Shown here: positions 42,147 through 50,965 of the stretch, in pieces
How positions within the stretch are numbered: position 1 is the first letter of the stretch
How the letters are laid out: each line of letters opens with the position of its first letter
NCBI GenBank assembly: GCA_045637505.1
Contig: JAZTZO010000028.1
Span: 11,934-75,933, forward strand
DNA from: RGIG4079 sp045637505
Lineage (GTDB): Bacteria; Bacteroidota; Bacteroidia; Bacteroidales; Muribaculaceae
DNA length: 64,000 bases
Direction: 5' to 3'
Position numbers and translations under genes: made by a program
The notes under the pieces: model-generated
The model's database searches: none
The model's input: only the letters and a program-made list of their open reading frames with translations
Told to the model about the DNA's origin: nothing

Positions 42147-42169
42147 TGCTCAATTCTCATAATAAATAG

Positions 42170-42177
42170 TAAATTTG
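42170..42177 (+). promoter_or_regulatory. -7 box before the membrane gene ahead of hydG
   Basis: TAAATTTG lies 58 bases before ATG 42236. The -33 region is weak. If used, it would also transcribe hydG. Confidence 0.4.
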
Positions 42178-42235
42178 CATATGGTAATATTAAAATGCCA
42201 CAATTGTATTTTCTATTAATATTATAATTAATATT

Positions 42236-42874
42236 ATGACGTTTAAAATAATTAAAGCATCTGCTATTACACATCTTATTGGACTTGCAATTTGTGCTAT
42301 TATATTATTATGTCTTCCTTTTTACGACCATATTAGATGGAATTTGGGTTACTTCTTTTTATGGCTAACTATTCTATCGGCATTGCCTTTAATCTTTTGG
42401 AAAGTAAAAAAATATTGGAAATCCGTTTTAATAAAATTATATTCGTTTATATGGTGGCTTCTTCTTTCTTTTTGTATCATACCTTGCTTAGGTATACTAC
42501 CAGGATCTAATGTGATGTTTTTCCCATTGAAAAAACACTGTGAAACCACCGATTATATTATTAGAACCGGATATCATGGCTTTTTAGATTTCCCTAATTG
42601 TGCATTATATCTAAAAGATGGATTTATTGAAAAATACATACGAAGATACGATATCTTAAGTGTTGATTCTGCTTTAATTTATAATAATTTAGGTGCAATT
42701 GTTTTATATGGTGACGATTTTTCCGAGAATATACAAACAACAGACAAAGTTATTTACATTAAACCGCTAAATGACTCTATCTTCAATAAATCTCTCCCTC
42801 AACTAAAACAAATAGAATCCGATTTAAGAAAAAATCACATTAATACACAAGTATATCTATATGGCGAATTATAA
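42236..42874 (+). CDS. Hypothetical membrane protein overlapping hydG
   Basis: The 212-residue protein has three transmembrane helices (about 10-30, 38-56 and 70-92) and a C-terminal soluble domain (95-212) with alternating beta and alpha segments (YIIRTGYHGFLDFP, ALYLKDGFIEKYI, KVIYIKPLND). I do not recognise the family. Its last 14 bases overlap the start of hydG, so hydG translation is probably coupled to it. It has the low G+C content of the island rather than that of hydG. Confidence 0.6.
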   Translation: MTFKIIKASAITHLIGLAICAIILLCLPFYDHIRWNLGYFFLWLTILSALPLIFWKVKKYWKSVLIKLYSFIWWLLLSFCIIPCLGILPGSNVMFFPLKKHCETTDYIIRTGYHGFLDFPNCALYLKDGFIEKYIRRYDILSVDSALIYNNLGAIVLYGDDFSENIQTTDKVIYIKPLNDSIFNKSLPQLKQIESDLRKNHINTQVYLYGEL

Positions 42875-44285
42875 TGCGACATCACATACTGCGAGTGAGT
42901 TTATTCACGATGGCGAGATTAGGGCTACTCTTGAGTATGCCTCGGAGCATCGTGAGGATATGGTTCTTATTGAGGAGATTCTCAATAAGGCGGCTCAAAG
43001 GAAAGGGCTGTCGCATCGTGAGGCGATGGTGCTGCTCGAATGTACCGACCCCGAAATCTTAAATCGCATCTATTCGCTTGCTCGCGACATAAAGCAACGC
43101 ATATATGGCAACCGCATTGTGATGTTTGCCCCTCTATATTTGTCAAACTACTGCGTGAATGGCTGTGTATATTGCCCCTACCACGCTAAAAACAAGACAA
43201 TTCCTCGTCGCAAGTTGACGCAAGAGGAAATTCGTCGTGAAGTGATTGCTTTGCAAGATATGGGACACAAACGACTCGCTCTCGAAGCTGGCGAACACCC
43301 CACAATCAACCCCATTGAATATATTCTCGAATCGATTGATACCATATACTCCATTCATCATCGCAATGGCGCAATTCGTCGCGTGAATGTGAATATTGCT
43401 GCCACAACAGTTGAAAACTACCGACAACTTCGCGATGCAGGGATAGGTACATATATCCTCTTCCAAGAGACATATAATCGAGAGGAATATGAACGACTAC
43501 ACCCCACTGGTCCCAAAAGCGATTGGAACTATCACACCGAAGCGATGGACCGAGCAATGCAAGGTGGTATTGATGATGTGGGAATAGGAGTTTTGTTTGG
43601 ACTATACAACTATCGTTACGACTTTGTGGGACTGTTGATGCATGCCGAGCACCTCGAGGCAACCTACGGAGTGGGACCTCACACCATCAGTGTGCCACGC
43701 ATTCGCCCTGCCGACGACATAAATCCTGCCGATTTTCCCGATGCCGTTACCGACGAGGTATTCCGTCGCATCGTGGCAATCCTTCGCATTGCCGTGCCCT
43801 ATACTGGCATGATTGTATCTACTCGCGAATCGCAACAATGTCGCGAATTGGTGCTCGATGTGGGAGTGTCGCAACTCAGCGGTGGCTCACGCACAAGCGT
43901 AGGAGGTTATGCCGACAAGAGTATTGAAACCGATAAATCGGCACAATTTGACATCGATGATAATCGCACTCTTGACGAGATTGTTGAGTGGTTGTTGCGC
44001 TTGGGATATATTCCAAGTTTCTGCACAGCTTGCTATCGCGAAGGGCGCACAGGCGATCGTTTTATGTCATTGGCAAAAAGGGGCATGATAGGCAACTGCT
44101 GCGCACCCAACGCCCTGATGACACTTCGCGAATATATCGAAGACTATGCCTCTCCCACAACCCGACAACTCGGGCTCGATATGATTGCCCGCGAATTACT
44201 TAATATCGAGTCGGACAAGATAAGACAAATCACCACTTCACGCCTTGCCGACATCGTCAACGGCAAACGCGATTTCAGGTTTTAA
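42861..44285 (+). CDS. hydG: [FeFe] hydrogenase maturase HydG (tyrosine lyase)
   Basis: The 474-residue radical SAM enzyme has the SAM-cluster motif CVNGCVYCPYHAKN (C-x3-C-x2-C, near residue 95-102) and the C-terminal second-cluster motif with CTACYREGRTGDRFM followed by NCCAP, consistent with the CxxC-x(22)-C of HydG. HydG cleaves tyrosine to give the CO and cyanide ligands of the H-cluster. The start at 42861 gives the expected N-terminus (SEFIHDGEIRATLEYA). It overlaps the upstream membrane gene by 14 bases and lies 6.5 kb from hydE, an unusual separation. Confidence 0.93.
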   Translation: MANYNATSHTASEFIHDGEIRATLEYASEHREDMVLIEEILNKAAQRKGLSHREAMVLLECTDPEILNRIYSLARDIKQRIYGNRIVMFAPLYLSNYCVNGCVYCPYHAKNKTIPRRKLTQEEIRREVIALQDMGHKRLALEAGEHPTINPIEYILESIDTIYSIHHRNGAIRRVNVNIAATTVENYRQLRDAGIGTYILFQETYNREEYERLHPTGPKSDWNYHTEAMDRAMQGGIDDVGIGVLFGLYNYRYDFVGLLMHAEHLEATYGVGPHTISVPRIRPADDINPADFPDAVTDEVFRRIVAILRIAVPYTGMIVSTRESQQCRELVLDVGVSQLSGGSRTSVGGYADKSIETDKSAQFDIDDNRTLDEIVEWLLRLGYIPSFCTACYREGRTGDRFMSLAKRGMIGNCCAPNALMTLREYIEDYASPTTRQLGLDMIARELLNIESDKIRQITTSRLADIVNGKRDFRF

Positions 44286-44438
44286 TCAAACACCTGTAGC
44301 ACCTAAATTATTATAATTGTGTTTTATGTTGTGTTTGGATTACCAAGAAATAGAGACCTACGTTGAAGGAGCGTGCAATAAAATATACCAAAGTCGTAAT
44401 AATTCATTCATAAAGTACTTAATTTGTACGATTTTTAC

Positions 44439-44446
44439 TAATTTTG
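44439..44446 (+). promoter_or_regulatory. -7 box of the tail-anchored gene pair
   Basis: TAATTTTG lies 46 bases before ATG 44492, which excludes the longer start at 44444. Confidence 0.4.
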
Positions 44447-44491
44447 TTGTTGGTTGTAGAGACTTCACAATATATAAGTAAAAAAAGTATT

Positions 44492-45124
44492 ATGCTTATC
44501 TTACCAAAATATAGCGATTCGGACGAAAAATATTGCGATATAGTTAAGGGGGAAATGAAAATCATCAATGAGGAGATTGAACTATTCAACCAAGCTCATT
44601 ATACCACCAATCTCAATGTTTCTGATTTCTTAGAATGCGTTAATCATCATTTGGCATCTATTGAACAAAAGATTGGAAAAAACTCTATAGAATACATTAA
44701 TCTTTCTACAAAAATAGTAAATGTGATATGTAATAGAGTTTTTGCCTACATAAACTTGTCATCTGAGGATAACATCCTTGACAAATTGTCAACCTCAGAA
44801 ACTGTAAAATTTTATGTAAATCAAAGAGAAATTCTAGTAGAAGCACTTCGTATTTGTAGAAAACTTGAAAATATGAATATGGATTACGCATATCGCATAA
44901 AAATTTTTAATAAGGTAAAAGCTAACGTAGAAAATAAATGTCACGAAAAAGGGATTGAAACAAGGACTACTATTCAAAAAAACATTGATCAACTAAAAGC
45001 AGTCGGAAATGTAACAGGTGAGGTTGCAAAGGAAACTGCAGGTTGCATAGTAACATTGGCAATCAAAATTGCAATTGTAATAGTTATTTTTCTAATTTTA
45101 ATGGCTATTTTTGGAGTAAAATAA
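44492..45124 (+). CDS. Tail-anchored helical protein, unknown
   Basis: From ATG 44492 the product is about 210 residues: a mostly alpha-helical soluble part (1-185, with acidic SDSDEKYCDIVKGEMKII and EALRICRKLENMNMDYAYRI helices) and a C-terminal transmembrane helix (about 187-208, IKIAIVIVIFLILMAIFG). It therefore sits in the inner membrane facing the cytosol. It is followed one base after its stop by the J-like protein gene at 45126. Function unknown; the pairing and anchor type echo the 36.6-38.5 kb operon. Confidence 0.6.
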   Translation: MLILPKYSDSDEKYCDIVKGEMKIINEEIELFNQAHYTTNLNVSDFLECVNHHLASIEQKIGKNSIEYINLSTKIVNVICNRVFAYINLSSEDNILDKLSTSETVKFYVNQREILVEALRICRKLENMNMDYAYRIKIFNKVKANVENKCHEKGIETRTTIQKNIDQLKAVGNVTGEVAKETAGCIVTLAIKIAIVIVIFLILMAIFGVK

Positions 45125-45125
45125 G

Positions 45126-45590
45126 ATGACATACGAAGAAGAACAGATCAAATACGCAAAAGAACTGAAGGAGACTACTAATACAATAAAGGTCCTTGAT
45201 AATTTATTTAATGATTCTAGCCAAACAGATGCAAAAATATTAGAGTTGTATAAACGAATACACCCATCAGAGTTTCAACTTTCATATAGATTTGATATTC
45301 AGCAAAAGATTAGTTTATTTAGACAACTTTTGGAAGATGATTATCGAAAAAAAATCGCTAGAAGAAAAGAATTGGAGCGACTTTTGTCACAAACTCCAGT
45401 AGAAAGGGTAAAAGACAATATCAAAAATAACATAGGGAAATCGGCAAAATACATTGCAAGTATTACTCCACAGCATGTATCTGGAAAGGTATATAAAGTA
45501 GAAAATGGAGATGGTTGTGGAATGTTCTGTTTGTGGTTTATGATAATCGATGCAATCATTATTCTGATATATTATCTAATATCTAAATAA
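45126..45590 (+). CDS. Tail-anchored degenerate J-like protein
   Basis: The 154-residue protein has a helical N-terminal half with ILELYKRIHPSEFQLSYRF, where HPS stands in the J-domain HPD position, followed by a helix FDIQQKISLFRQLLEDDYRK. It closes with a C-terminal hydrophobic helix (about 133-151, FCLWFMIIDAIIILIYYLI). The pattern LYxxxxHPxxF is shared with the proteins at 36870-37232 and 37677-38264. The missing Asp suggests loss of Hsp70 stimulation or a different fold. It is in an operon with the preceding tail-anchored gene. Confidence 0.55.
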   Translation: MTYEEEQIKYAKELKETTNTIKVLDNLFNDSSQTDAKILELYKRIHPSEFQLSYRFDIQQKISLFRQLLEDDYRKKIARRKELERLLSQTPVERVKDNIKNNIGKSAKYIASITPQHVSGKVYKVENGDGCGMFCLWFMIIDAIIILIYYLISK

Positions 45591-45591
45591 T

Positions 45592-45790
45592 GTGAGTAAG
45601 TTACAGACTCATACCGAGGCCGCAAGGATTATTAATGAATCTATATTGCAAAGTCAATATCGTGCTACGTCGCTTGCAAACAAAGAGCAATTATCACTTT
45701 ATTATGGCATTGGCAAATATGCGTTCATTCTATGAAGAGTGGTCGCCTGTGATAAATCGCCACCATCGGCTGACAATTAAAAACACCAAT
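45592..45790 (+). pseudogene. Remnant of a DUF1016 (YhcG-type) nuclease gene
   Basis: Frame 1 (GTG 45592 to TGA 45735) reads SKLQTHTEAARIINESILQ and YRATSLANKEQLSLYYGIGKY, the start of DUF1016/YhcG proteins. A second frame from 45719 reads MRSFYEEWSPVINR, which in the family lies about 40-60 residues further on. So an internal deletion with a frame change joined the two, and the nuclease domain is missing. It is a decayed cargo gene at the edge of the island before hydF. Confidence 0.7.
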
Positions 45791-45831
45791 AGTAGATAGC
45801 GAATTAGTTATTAAAAATTACTATAACATAA

Positions 45832-47091
45832 ATGAATCATACTCCCTCATCTCATCGTGTTCACATCGCTTTCTTTGGGCGATGCAACAGTGGAAAATCA
45901 TCGTTGATTAATGCCTTGACGGGGCAAGAGGTGGCTATTGTATCGGAGATAGCGGGGACTACTACCGATTCGGTATTGAAGCCTATCGAACTGCTCGGAG
46001 TAGGTGCTACAATATTGATTGATACCCCGGGACTCGATGACAACACTCCCCTCGGCAATCAACGCAAGGCCCAATCACTTAAAGCTATCAACAAAACCGA
46101 TATTGCTGTGATACTTTTCCACGACAATGATACCTCTATCGAAGAAGCATTAATCGCACAACTCTCAGCACGAAAAACACCTATTATCGGTGTCATTTCA
46201 AAGTGCGACACTATACAAAATCGTGCATCGCTCATTTCAAAAGTCAATAATATTATCGGGTCAGAGCCTATCGCTTTAAGTGTCACAACAAAAGAGGGTA
46301 TCGACCTATTATTATCTCGATTAGTGGCATTGTCGCAACACGAAACACGCCTCATCACCGAAGGAGTATGCTCGTCTGGTGACATGGTGGTGCTCGTGAT
46401 GCCCCAAGATGCACAAGCGCCTAAAGGAAGATTGATAAAACCACAAGTAGAAGTGATTCGCGAACTCCTCGACCGTGGGTGCAACACACTTTGCACTACA
46501 CCCGAGGGACTTCAGGCGTCACTCAATGCATTAAAAACTCCACCCCAACTCATCATCACCGACTCACAAGTATTTGCCTCGGTTAATGCCATTATTGAGG
46601 AATATCGATATAATACAACCGCCTCCCCTACCTCAAGCAAAAGCGAAAACAGAGGGTGTACGGCAACGCAGGGAGAGGGTAAATTCCCACTTCTCACCTC
46701 TTTCTCAATCCTTTTTGCTCGTTATAAAGGCGACATCGACACATTTATAGAAGGAGGCAAAAAACTGCTCTCGCTCACGCCATCATCACGCATATTGATA
46801 GCCGAAGCATGCAGCCACATACCACAAAACGAAGATATCGGGCGCGTAAAACTCCCTCGAATGCTTCGCAATCGCATTGGAGAAAGCCTGAAAATCGACA
46901 TTGTGGGAGGCAACGATTTCCCCACCGACCTATCGCAATATGACCTTGTGATACACTGCGGTGCGTGTATGTTTAATCGTCAACTCGTTATGAGTCGTGT
47001 GGCTCAATCTAAAACACAAAACATCCCCATCACCAACTACGGCATCGCCATCGCCACCCTCACCGGCATCATAGACAAAGTGGCATATTAA
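45832..47091 (+). CDS. hydF: [FeFe] hydrogenase maturation GTPase HydF
   Basis: The 419-residue protein has an N-terminal GTPase domain with G1 GRCNSGKSS (near residue 13), G2 AGTTTDSV, G3 DTPGLDDN and G4 ISKCD. The C-terminal iron-sulphur scaffold has EACSHIPQ and IHCGACMFNR, matching the CxH...HCxxC ligand set of HydF. HydF assembles the diiron subcluster and delivers it to HydA. It stands 1.5 kb from hydG, with island genes between. The hydrogenase set of this window is thus complete. Confidence 0.93.
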   Translation: MNHTPSSHRVHIAFFGRCNSGKSSLINALTGQEVAIVSEIAGTTTDSVLKPIELLGVGATILIDTPGLDDNTPLGNQRKAQSLKAINKTDIAVILFHDNDTSIEEALIAQLSARKTPIIGVISKCDTIQNRASLISKVNNIIGSEPIALSVTTKEGIDLLLSRLVALSQHETRLITEGVCSSGDMVVLVMPQDAQAPKGRLIKPQVEVIRELLDRGCNTLCTTPEGLQASLNALKTPPQLIITDSQVFASVNAIIEEYRYNTTASPTSSKSENRGCTATQGEGKFPLLTSFSILFARYKGDIDTFIEGGKKLLSLTPSSRILIAEACSHIPQNEDIGRVKLPRMLRNRIGESLKIDIVGGNDFPTDLSQYDLVIHCGACMFNRQLVMSRVAQSKTQNIPITNYGIAIATLTGIIDKVAY

Positions 47092-47183
47092 GGACTCCTT
47101 TTTTTGAACATTTTTGAGCATTTTTTGTTTTGTTTTCATAGATTCAGCTAAAATCATTTGAAAACATCTAATAGGAATTTATT

Positions 47184-47540
47184 ATGGCAAGAAATGCGAC
47201 AATGGGGAGCATTTTCCTCGAATTTCTCACACAAAGCAATGACATGAGCAATCGTTTCATTGCCACCGAAATTGATGAGATAGTAAAAAACGATGAGTGT
47301 GCCGAGATGTTTGACATCCTCATTATAAATGCGTTGGGACACAAGTGTCCTATATGCGAGTCAACCATAGATTCGGCTATAGGCTATATCATAAGCCGAT
47401 GCCACAACGAAATCAACTCTAGCAACTACGATGACACACAAAAACACCTCGAGCGTCAACAAAGCACCGACTTCTACAACCAAGCCGCCCAAAACCTCAA
47501 AAATCATTTCCGCTCTGTCGGACTGCTCTATCATTGCTAA
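47184..47540 (+). CDS. Hypothetical protein with CPIC motif, upstream of catalase
   Basis: The 118-residue soluble helical protein has no signal. It has a single Cys pair in GHKCPICESTI (near residues 53-60) and a C-terminal ...LLYHC. I do not recognise the family. The CxxC pair could be redox-active or bind metal with the terminal His-Cys. It ends 31 bases before the catalase start with no clear promoter between, so they may be co-transcribed in an oxidative-stress unit; that is inference. Confidence 0.6.
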   Translation: MARNATMGSIFLEFLTQSNDMSNRFIATEIDEIVKNDECAEMFDILIINALGHKCPICESTIDSAIGYIISRCHNEINSSNYDDTQKHLERQQSTDFYNQAAQNLKNHFRSVGLLYHC

Positions 47541-47571
47541 AACTGGTTTGTGATTCTAATTATAGTTGTTT

Positions 47572-49026
47572 ATGGATAAAAAACATCTTACGTCGGCCAA
47601 TGGGCGACCTATTGCCGACAATCAAAACATTCAGACTGCCGGAGTGCGCGGACCGGTGTTGATGCAAGACCCTTGGTTTCTCGAAAAACTCGGTCATTTC
47701 GATCGCGAAGTGATTCCCGAACGACGCATGCACGCTAAAGGCGCAGGGGCATACGGCACATTTACCGTGACTCACGACATTACACAATACACTCGTGCCT
47801 CAATATTCAGTCAAGTGGGTAAACAGACGGAGTGTTTCGTGCGTTTCTCTACCGTGGCAGGCGAACGAGGTGCCGCCGATGCCGAGCGCGACATTCGTGG
47901 ATTTGCCATGAAGTTTTATACCGACGAGGGAAATTGGGATCTCGTGGGGAACAATACCCCTGTATTTTTCTTACGCGACCCACTGAAATTCCCTGACCTC
48001 AACCATGCCATAAAACGCGACCCCAAAACCGGAATGCGTAGTGCCAACAATAATTGGGATTTCTGGACATTGTTGCCCGAAGCGTTGCACCAAATCACCA
48101 TTACCATGAGTCCGCGAGGTATTCCGTTATCCTATCGCCACATGCACGGTTTTGGCAGCCACACCTATAGTTTCTACAATGCCGACAACAAACGCACATG
48201 GGTGAAGTTTCATCTTCGCACACTGCAAGACATTAAATGCCTCACCGACCAAGAGGCCGAAGCCATTATTGCCAAGGATCGCGATTCGCATCTCCGCGAC
48301 CTTTATAACAGCATCGAAAATGGCGACTATCCACGTTGGCTTTTCCAAGTGCAACTCATGAGTGAGGCGCAAGCCGCAAACTACCATATCAACCCCTTTG
48401 ACCTCACTAAAGTGTGGCCTCACGGCGATTTCCCGTTGCACGATGTGGGAATTCTCGAACTCAATCGCAACCCCGAGAACTATTTTGCCGAAGTAGAGCA
48501 ATCGGCCTTCAACCCCATGAACATTGTAGAGGGTATAGGGCTCTCTCCCGACAAGATGTTGCAAGGACGTTTATTCTCCTACGGCGATGCCCAACGCTAC
48601 CGTCTTGGGGTTAATGCACATCAAATACCGGTCAACCGACCTCGATGCCCATTCCACGCCTATCATCGCGACGGCGCAATGAGAGTAGATGGCAACTATG
48701 GCGACGCTATCAGTTATGAGCCCAATAGTTATGGTGAATGGCACGACTCGCCACACCTCAAAGAACCGCCATTGGCGATTCATGGCGATGCGTTCAACTA
48801 CAACGAGCGAGAGTATGACGACGATTACTATACCCAACCGGGCAATCTATTCCGTCTCATGCCCAAAGAAGAGCAACAACTGCTTTTCGAAAACACAGCT
48901 CGTGCCATGGGCGATGCCGAACGTTTCATCAAAGAACGCCACATCACAAACTGCTACCGTGCCGACCCCGCCTACGGCATAGGCGTAGCCAAAGCACTCA
49001 ACCTCCCTCTGCCCAAAATATTGTAA
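47572..49026 (+). CDS. Heme catalase, clade 3 size
   Basis: The 484-residue monofunctional catalase breaks H2O2 into water and O2. The catalytic His lies in RMHAKGAGAYG (near residue 55), the distal Asn in VGNNTPVFFLRD, and the proximal heme Tyr in GRLFSYGDAQRYRLG (near 338). The length matches small-subunit NADPH-binding catalases. ATG 47572 is chosen over a TTG two codons earlier. A strong terminator follows. The enzyme protects oxygen-sensitive enzymes such as the hydrogenase and IorAB. Confidence 0.94.
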   Translation: MDKKHLTSANGRPIADNQNIQTAGVRGPVLMQDPWFLEKLGHFDREVIPERRMHAKGAGAYGTFTVTHDITQYTRASIFSQVGKQTECFVRFSTVAGERGAADAERDIRGFAMKFYTDEGNWDLVGNNTPVFFLRDPLKFPDLNHAIKRDPKTGMRSANNNWDFWTLLPEALHQITITMSPRGIPLSYRHMHGFGSHTYSFYNADNKRTWVKFHLRTLQDIKCLTDQEAEAIIAKDRDSHLRDLYNSIENGDYPRWLFQVQLMSEAQAANYHINPFDLTKVWPHGDFPLHDVGILELNRNPENYFAEVEQSAFNPMNIVEGIGLSPDKMLQGRLFSYGDAQRYRLGVNAHQIPVNRPRCPFHAYHRDGAMRVDGNYGDAISYEPNSYGEWHDSPHLKEPPLAIHGDAFNYNEREYDDDYYTQPGNLFRLMPKEEQQLLFENTARAMGDAERFIKERHITNCYRADPAYGIGVAKALNLPLPKIL

Positions 49027-49072
49027 ACATCAAATATCTATTCAGATATATTGGTCAACTAAGTTATAACAC

Positions 49073-49106
49073 AACAACGGCTATCGGGTGTCCGATAGCC
49101 GTTGTT
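49073..49106 (+). terminator. Catalase terminator
   Basis: AACAACGGCTATCGG and CCGATAGCCGTTGTT form a perfect 15-bp stem with a 4-base loop, followed by an A+T-rich stretch. It could also work for the converging PhnA gene. Confidence 0.85.
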
Positions 49107-49182
49107 ATATTTGTGATATGCGAGATGCAAGTAGGAATGTCAACGAAAATTTCGTATTCCTCACCCCGCATTAAATAGGTTT

Positions 49183-49512
49183 CTACTTTTTAAGGAAGCA
49201 TGTTTTGAGGACAATGCTACTGCCGTCGATTTTGCAGTCAACCTCTTCGGGATTTTCAGTGAGGCGAATGCTTTTCACTTTTGTGCCACGCTTAATTACC
49301 ATTGATGAGCCTTTCACTTTGAGGTCTTTGATAACAGTTACTGCATCGCCGTCAAAAAGCTCTGCACCATTACTATCTTTTGCTACATCATTCGCTTCTT
49401 CGGCATCATCGGGATTAAATTCGTGAGCACAGTCGGGACAAACATATAGTGACCCATCGAAGTAAACATATTCACCGCCGCACTTTGGGCATTTTGTAAT
49501 TTCTTCAGCCAT
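49183..49512 (-). CDS. PhnA/YjdM-type zinc-ribbon protein
   Basis: The 109-residue protein has an N-terminal zinc ribbon CPKCGGEYVYFDG...CPDC (residues 8-28) and a C-terminal SH3-like PhnA domain (DGDAVTVIKDLKVKGSSMVIKRG). It is named for alkylphosphonate uptake, but a direct role is not established, and no phn genes are near. It lies 22 bases upstream of nothing obvious on its 3' side and is preceded by asnS. The start MAEEITKCPKCGG is typical. Confidence 0.88.
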   Translation of the reverse strand: MAEEITKCPKCGGEYVYFDGSLYVCPDCAHEFNPDDAEEANDVAKDSNGAELFDGDAVTVIKDLKVKGSSMVIKRGTKVKSIRLTENPEEVDCKIDGSSIVLKTCFLKK

Positions 49513-49534
49513 TTTCGTGTTGTCGTTTTAATAA

Positions 49535-50932
49535 TTAGAATTCACAATTGTTTGGAGTGCGTGGGAATGGAATCACATCGCGAATGTTGGTCATACCAGT
49601 TACGAACAACAAGAGGCGCTCAAAACCAAGACCGAAACCTGCGTGAGGCACTGTACCGAAACGACGAGTGTCGAGATACCACCACATATCTTTCATTGGG
49701 ATATTCATCTCTTCGATGCGACCCATGAGTTTGTCGTAGTTTTCTTCACGCACACTACCGCCAATGATTTCACCGATTTGTGGGAACAACACATCGGTAC
49801 CTTGAACTGTTTTACCATCTTCGTTGAGTTTCATGTAGAATGCCTTGATATCCTTTGGATAGTCGGTCATAATAACAGGTTTCTTGAAGTGTTCCTCAAC
49901 GAGGTAGCGTTCATGTTCGCTCGCGAGGTCGCAACCCCAATATACTGGGAATTCAAATTTCTTACCAGCAGCGATTGCTTCTTCAAGAATCTTGATACCT
50001 TCGGTATAAGGCAAACGAATAAACTCGGTAGAAACTACTTCTTTAAGACGTTCAATCAAGCCTTTATCAATCATATTATTGAGGAACTCAAGGTCATCTT
50101 TACAGTTTTCAAGAGCCCAGTTGATACAATATTTAATAAAGTCTTCTTCGAGGTCCATAAGGTCGCCAAGATCGGCAAAAGCTACTTCGGGCTCAATCAT
50201 CCAGAACTCGGCCAAGTGGCGAGGAGTGTTTGAATTTTCGGCACGGAATGTAGGACCAAAAGTGTAAATCGAACCGAGTGCAGTAGCAGCCAATTCACCT
50301 TCGAGCTGACCCGATACAGTGAGACTTGCTTGTTTGCCAAAGAAGTCATCATCATAAATGATAGACCCATTATCATCTTTCTTCAAGTCGTAGAGGTTCT
50401 TTGTTGTCACTTGGAACATTTGACCAGCACCTTCACAGTCCGAAGCTGTGATGATAGGAGTGTGGAAATAGAAGAATCCATGGTCGTGGAAATATTTGTG
50501 AATAGCGATAGCCATGTGGTGGCGAATGCGGAACACTGCACCGAAAGTATTGGTGCGTGGACGCAAGTGAGCTTTTTCACGAAGGAATTCCATTGTGTGA
50601 CCCTTCTTTTGCATTGGATATGTTTCAGGGTCGGCAGTGCCATAAATCTCTAGAGTTTCAGCTTGGATTTCGGCTGTTTGGCCTTTTCCCATTGATTCTA
50701 CAAGTTGACCAATCACATGAAGGCTCGCACCAGTAGTGATAGGTTTCAACTGTTCTTCATCAAATTTGGCCATATCAAAAACGATTTGAATGTTTTTGAT
50801 AGTTGAACCATCGTTGAGTGCCACAAATTGCACATGCTTGTTACCACGACGGCTACGCACCCACCCTTTCACACTCACTTGTTGTCCAATGAGTTCAGGG
50901 TTAAATATATCTACTATTTTAGTTCTTTTCAT
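49535..50932 (-). CDS. asnS: Asparaginyl-tRNA synthetase
   Basis: The 465-residue class II synthetase has an N-terminal OB-fold anticodon-binding domain (about 15-105, VSVKGWVRSRRGNKHVQFVAL). The catalytic domain has motif 2 FRAENSNTPRHLAEFWMIEPE (near 225) and motif 3 GFGLGFERLLLFVTG (near 435). It charges tRNA-Asn with asparagine. The length matches bacterial AsnRS. It lies between the PhnA gene and the pseudouridine synthase gene on the same strand with small gaps, so it may be part of their operon. Confidence 0.95.
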   Translation of the reverse strand: MKRTKIVDIFNPELIGQQVSVKGWVRSRRGNKHVQFVALNDGSTIKNIQIVFDMAKFDEEQLKPITTGASLHVIGQLVESMGKGQTAEIQAETLEIYGTADPETYPMQKKGHTMEFLREKAHLRPRTNTFGAVFRIRHHMAIAIHKYFHDHGFFYFHTPIITASDCEGAGQMFQVTTKNLYDLKKDDNGSIIYDDDFFGKQASLTVSGQLEGELAATALGSIYTFGPTFRAENSNTPRHLAEFWMIEPEVAFADLGDLMDLEEDFIKYCINWALENCKDDLEFLNNMIDKGLIERLKEVVSTEFIRLPYTEGIKILEEAIAAGKKFEFPVYWGCDLASEHERYLVEEHFKKPVIMTDYPKDIKAFYMKLNEDGKTVQGTDVLFPQIGEIIGGSVREENYDKLMGRIEEMNIPMKDMWWYLDTRRFGTVPHAGFGLGFERLLLFVTGMTNIRDVIPFPRTPNNCEF

Positions 50933-50965
50933 TACAAGTATATATCTGTTATTTATATTTTCAAA

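Noticed and set aside
42481..42500. Third copy of the structured RNA (CTTAGGTATACTACC)
   Set aside because: The word lies inside a coding region and no matching stems surround it.
47560..47787. Antisense frames within catalase and other G+C-richer genes
   Set aside because: They are shadows of strongly conserved genes with no promoter or motif of their own.
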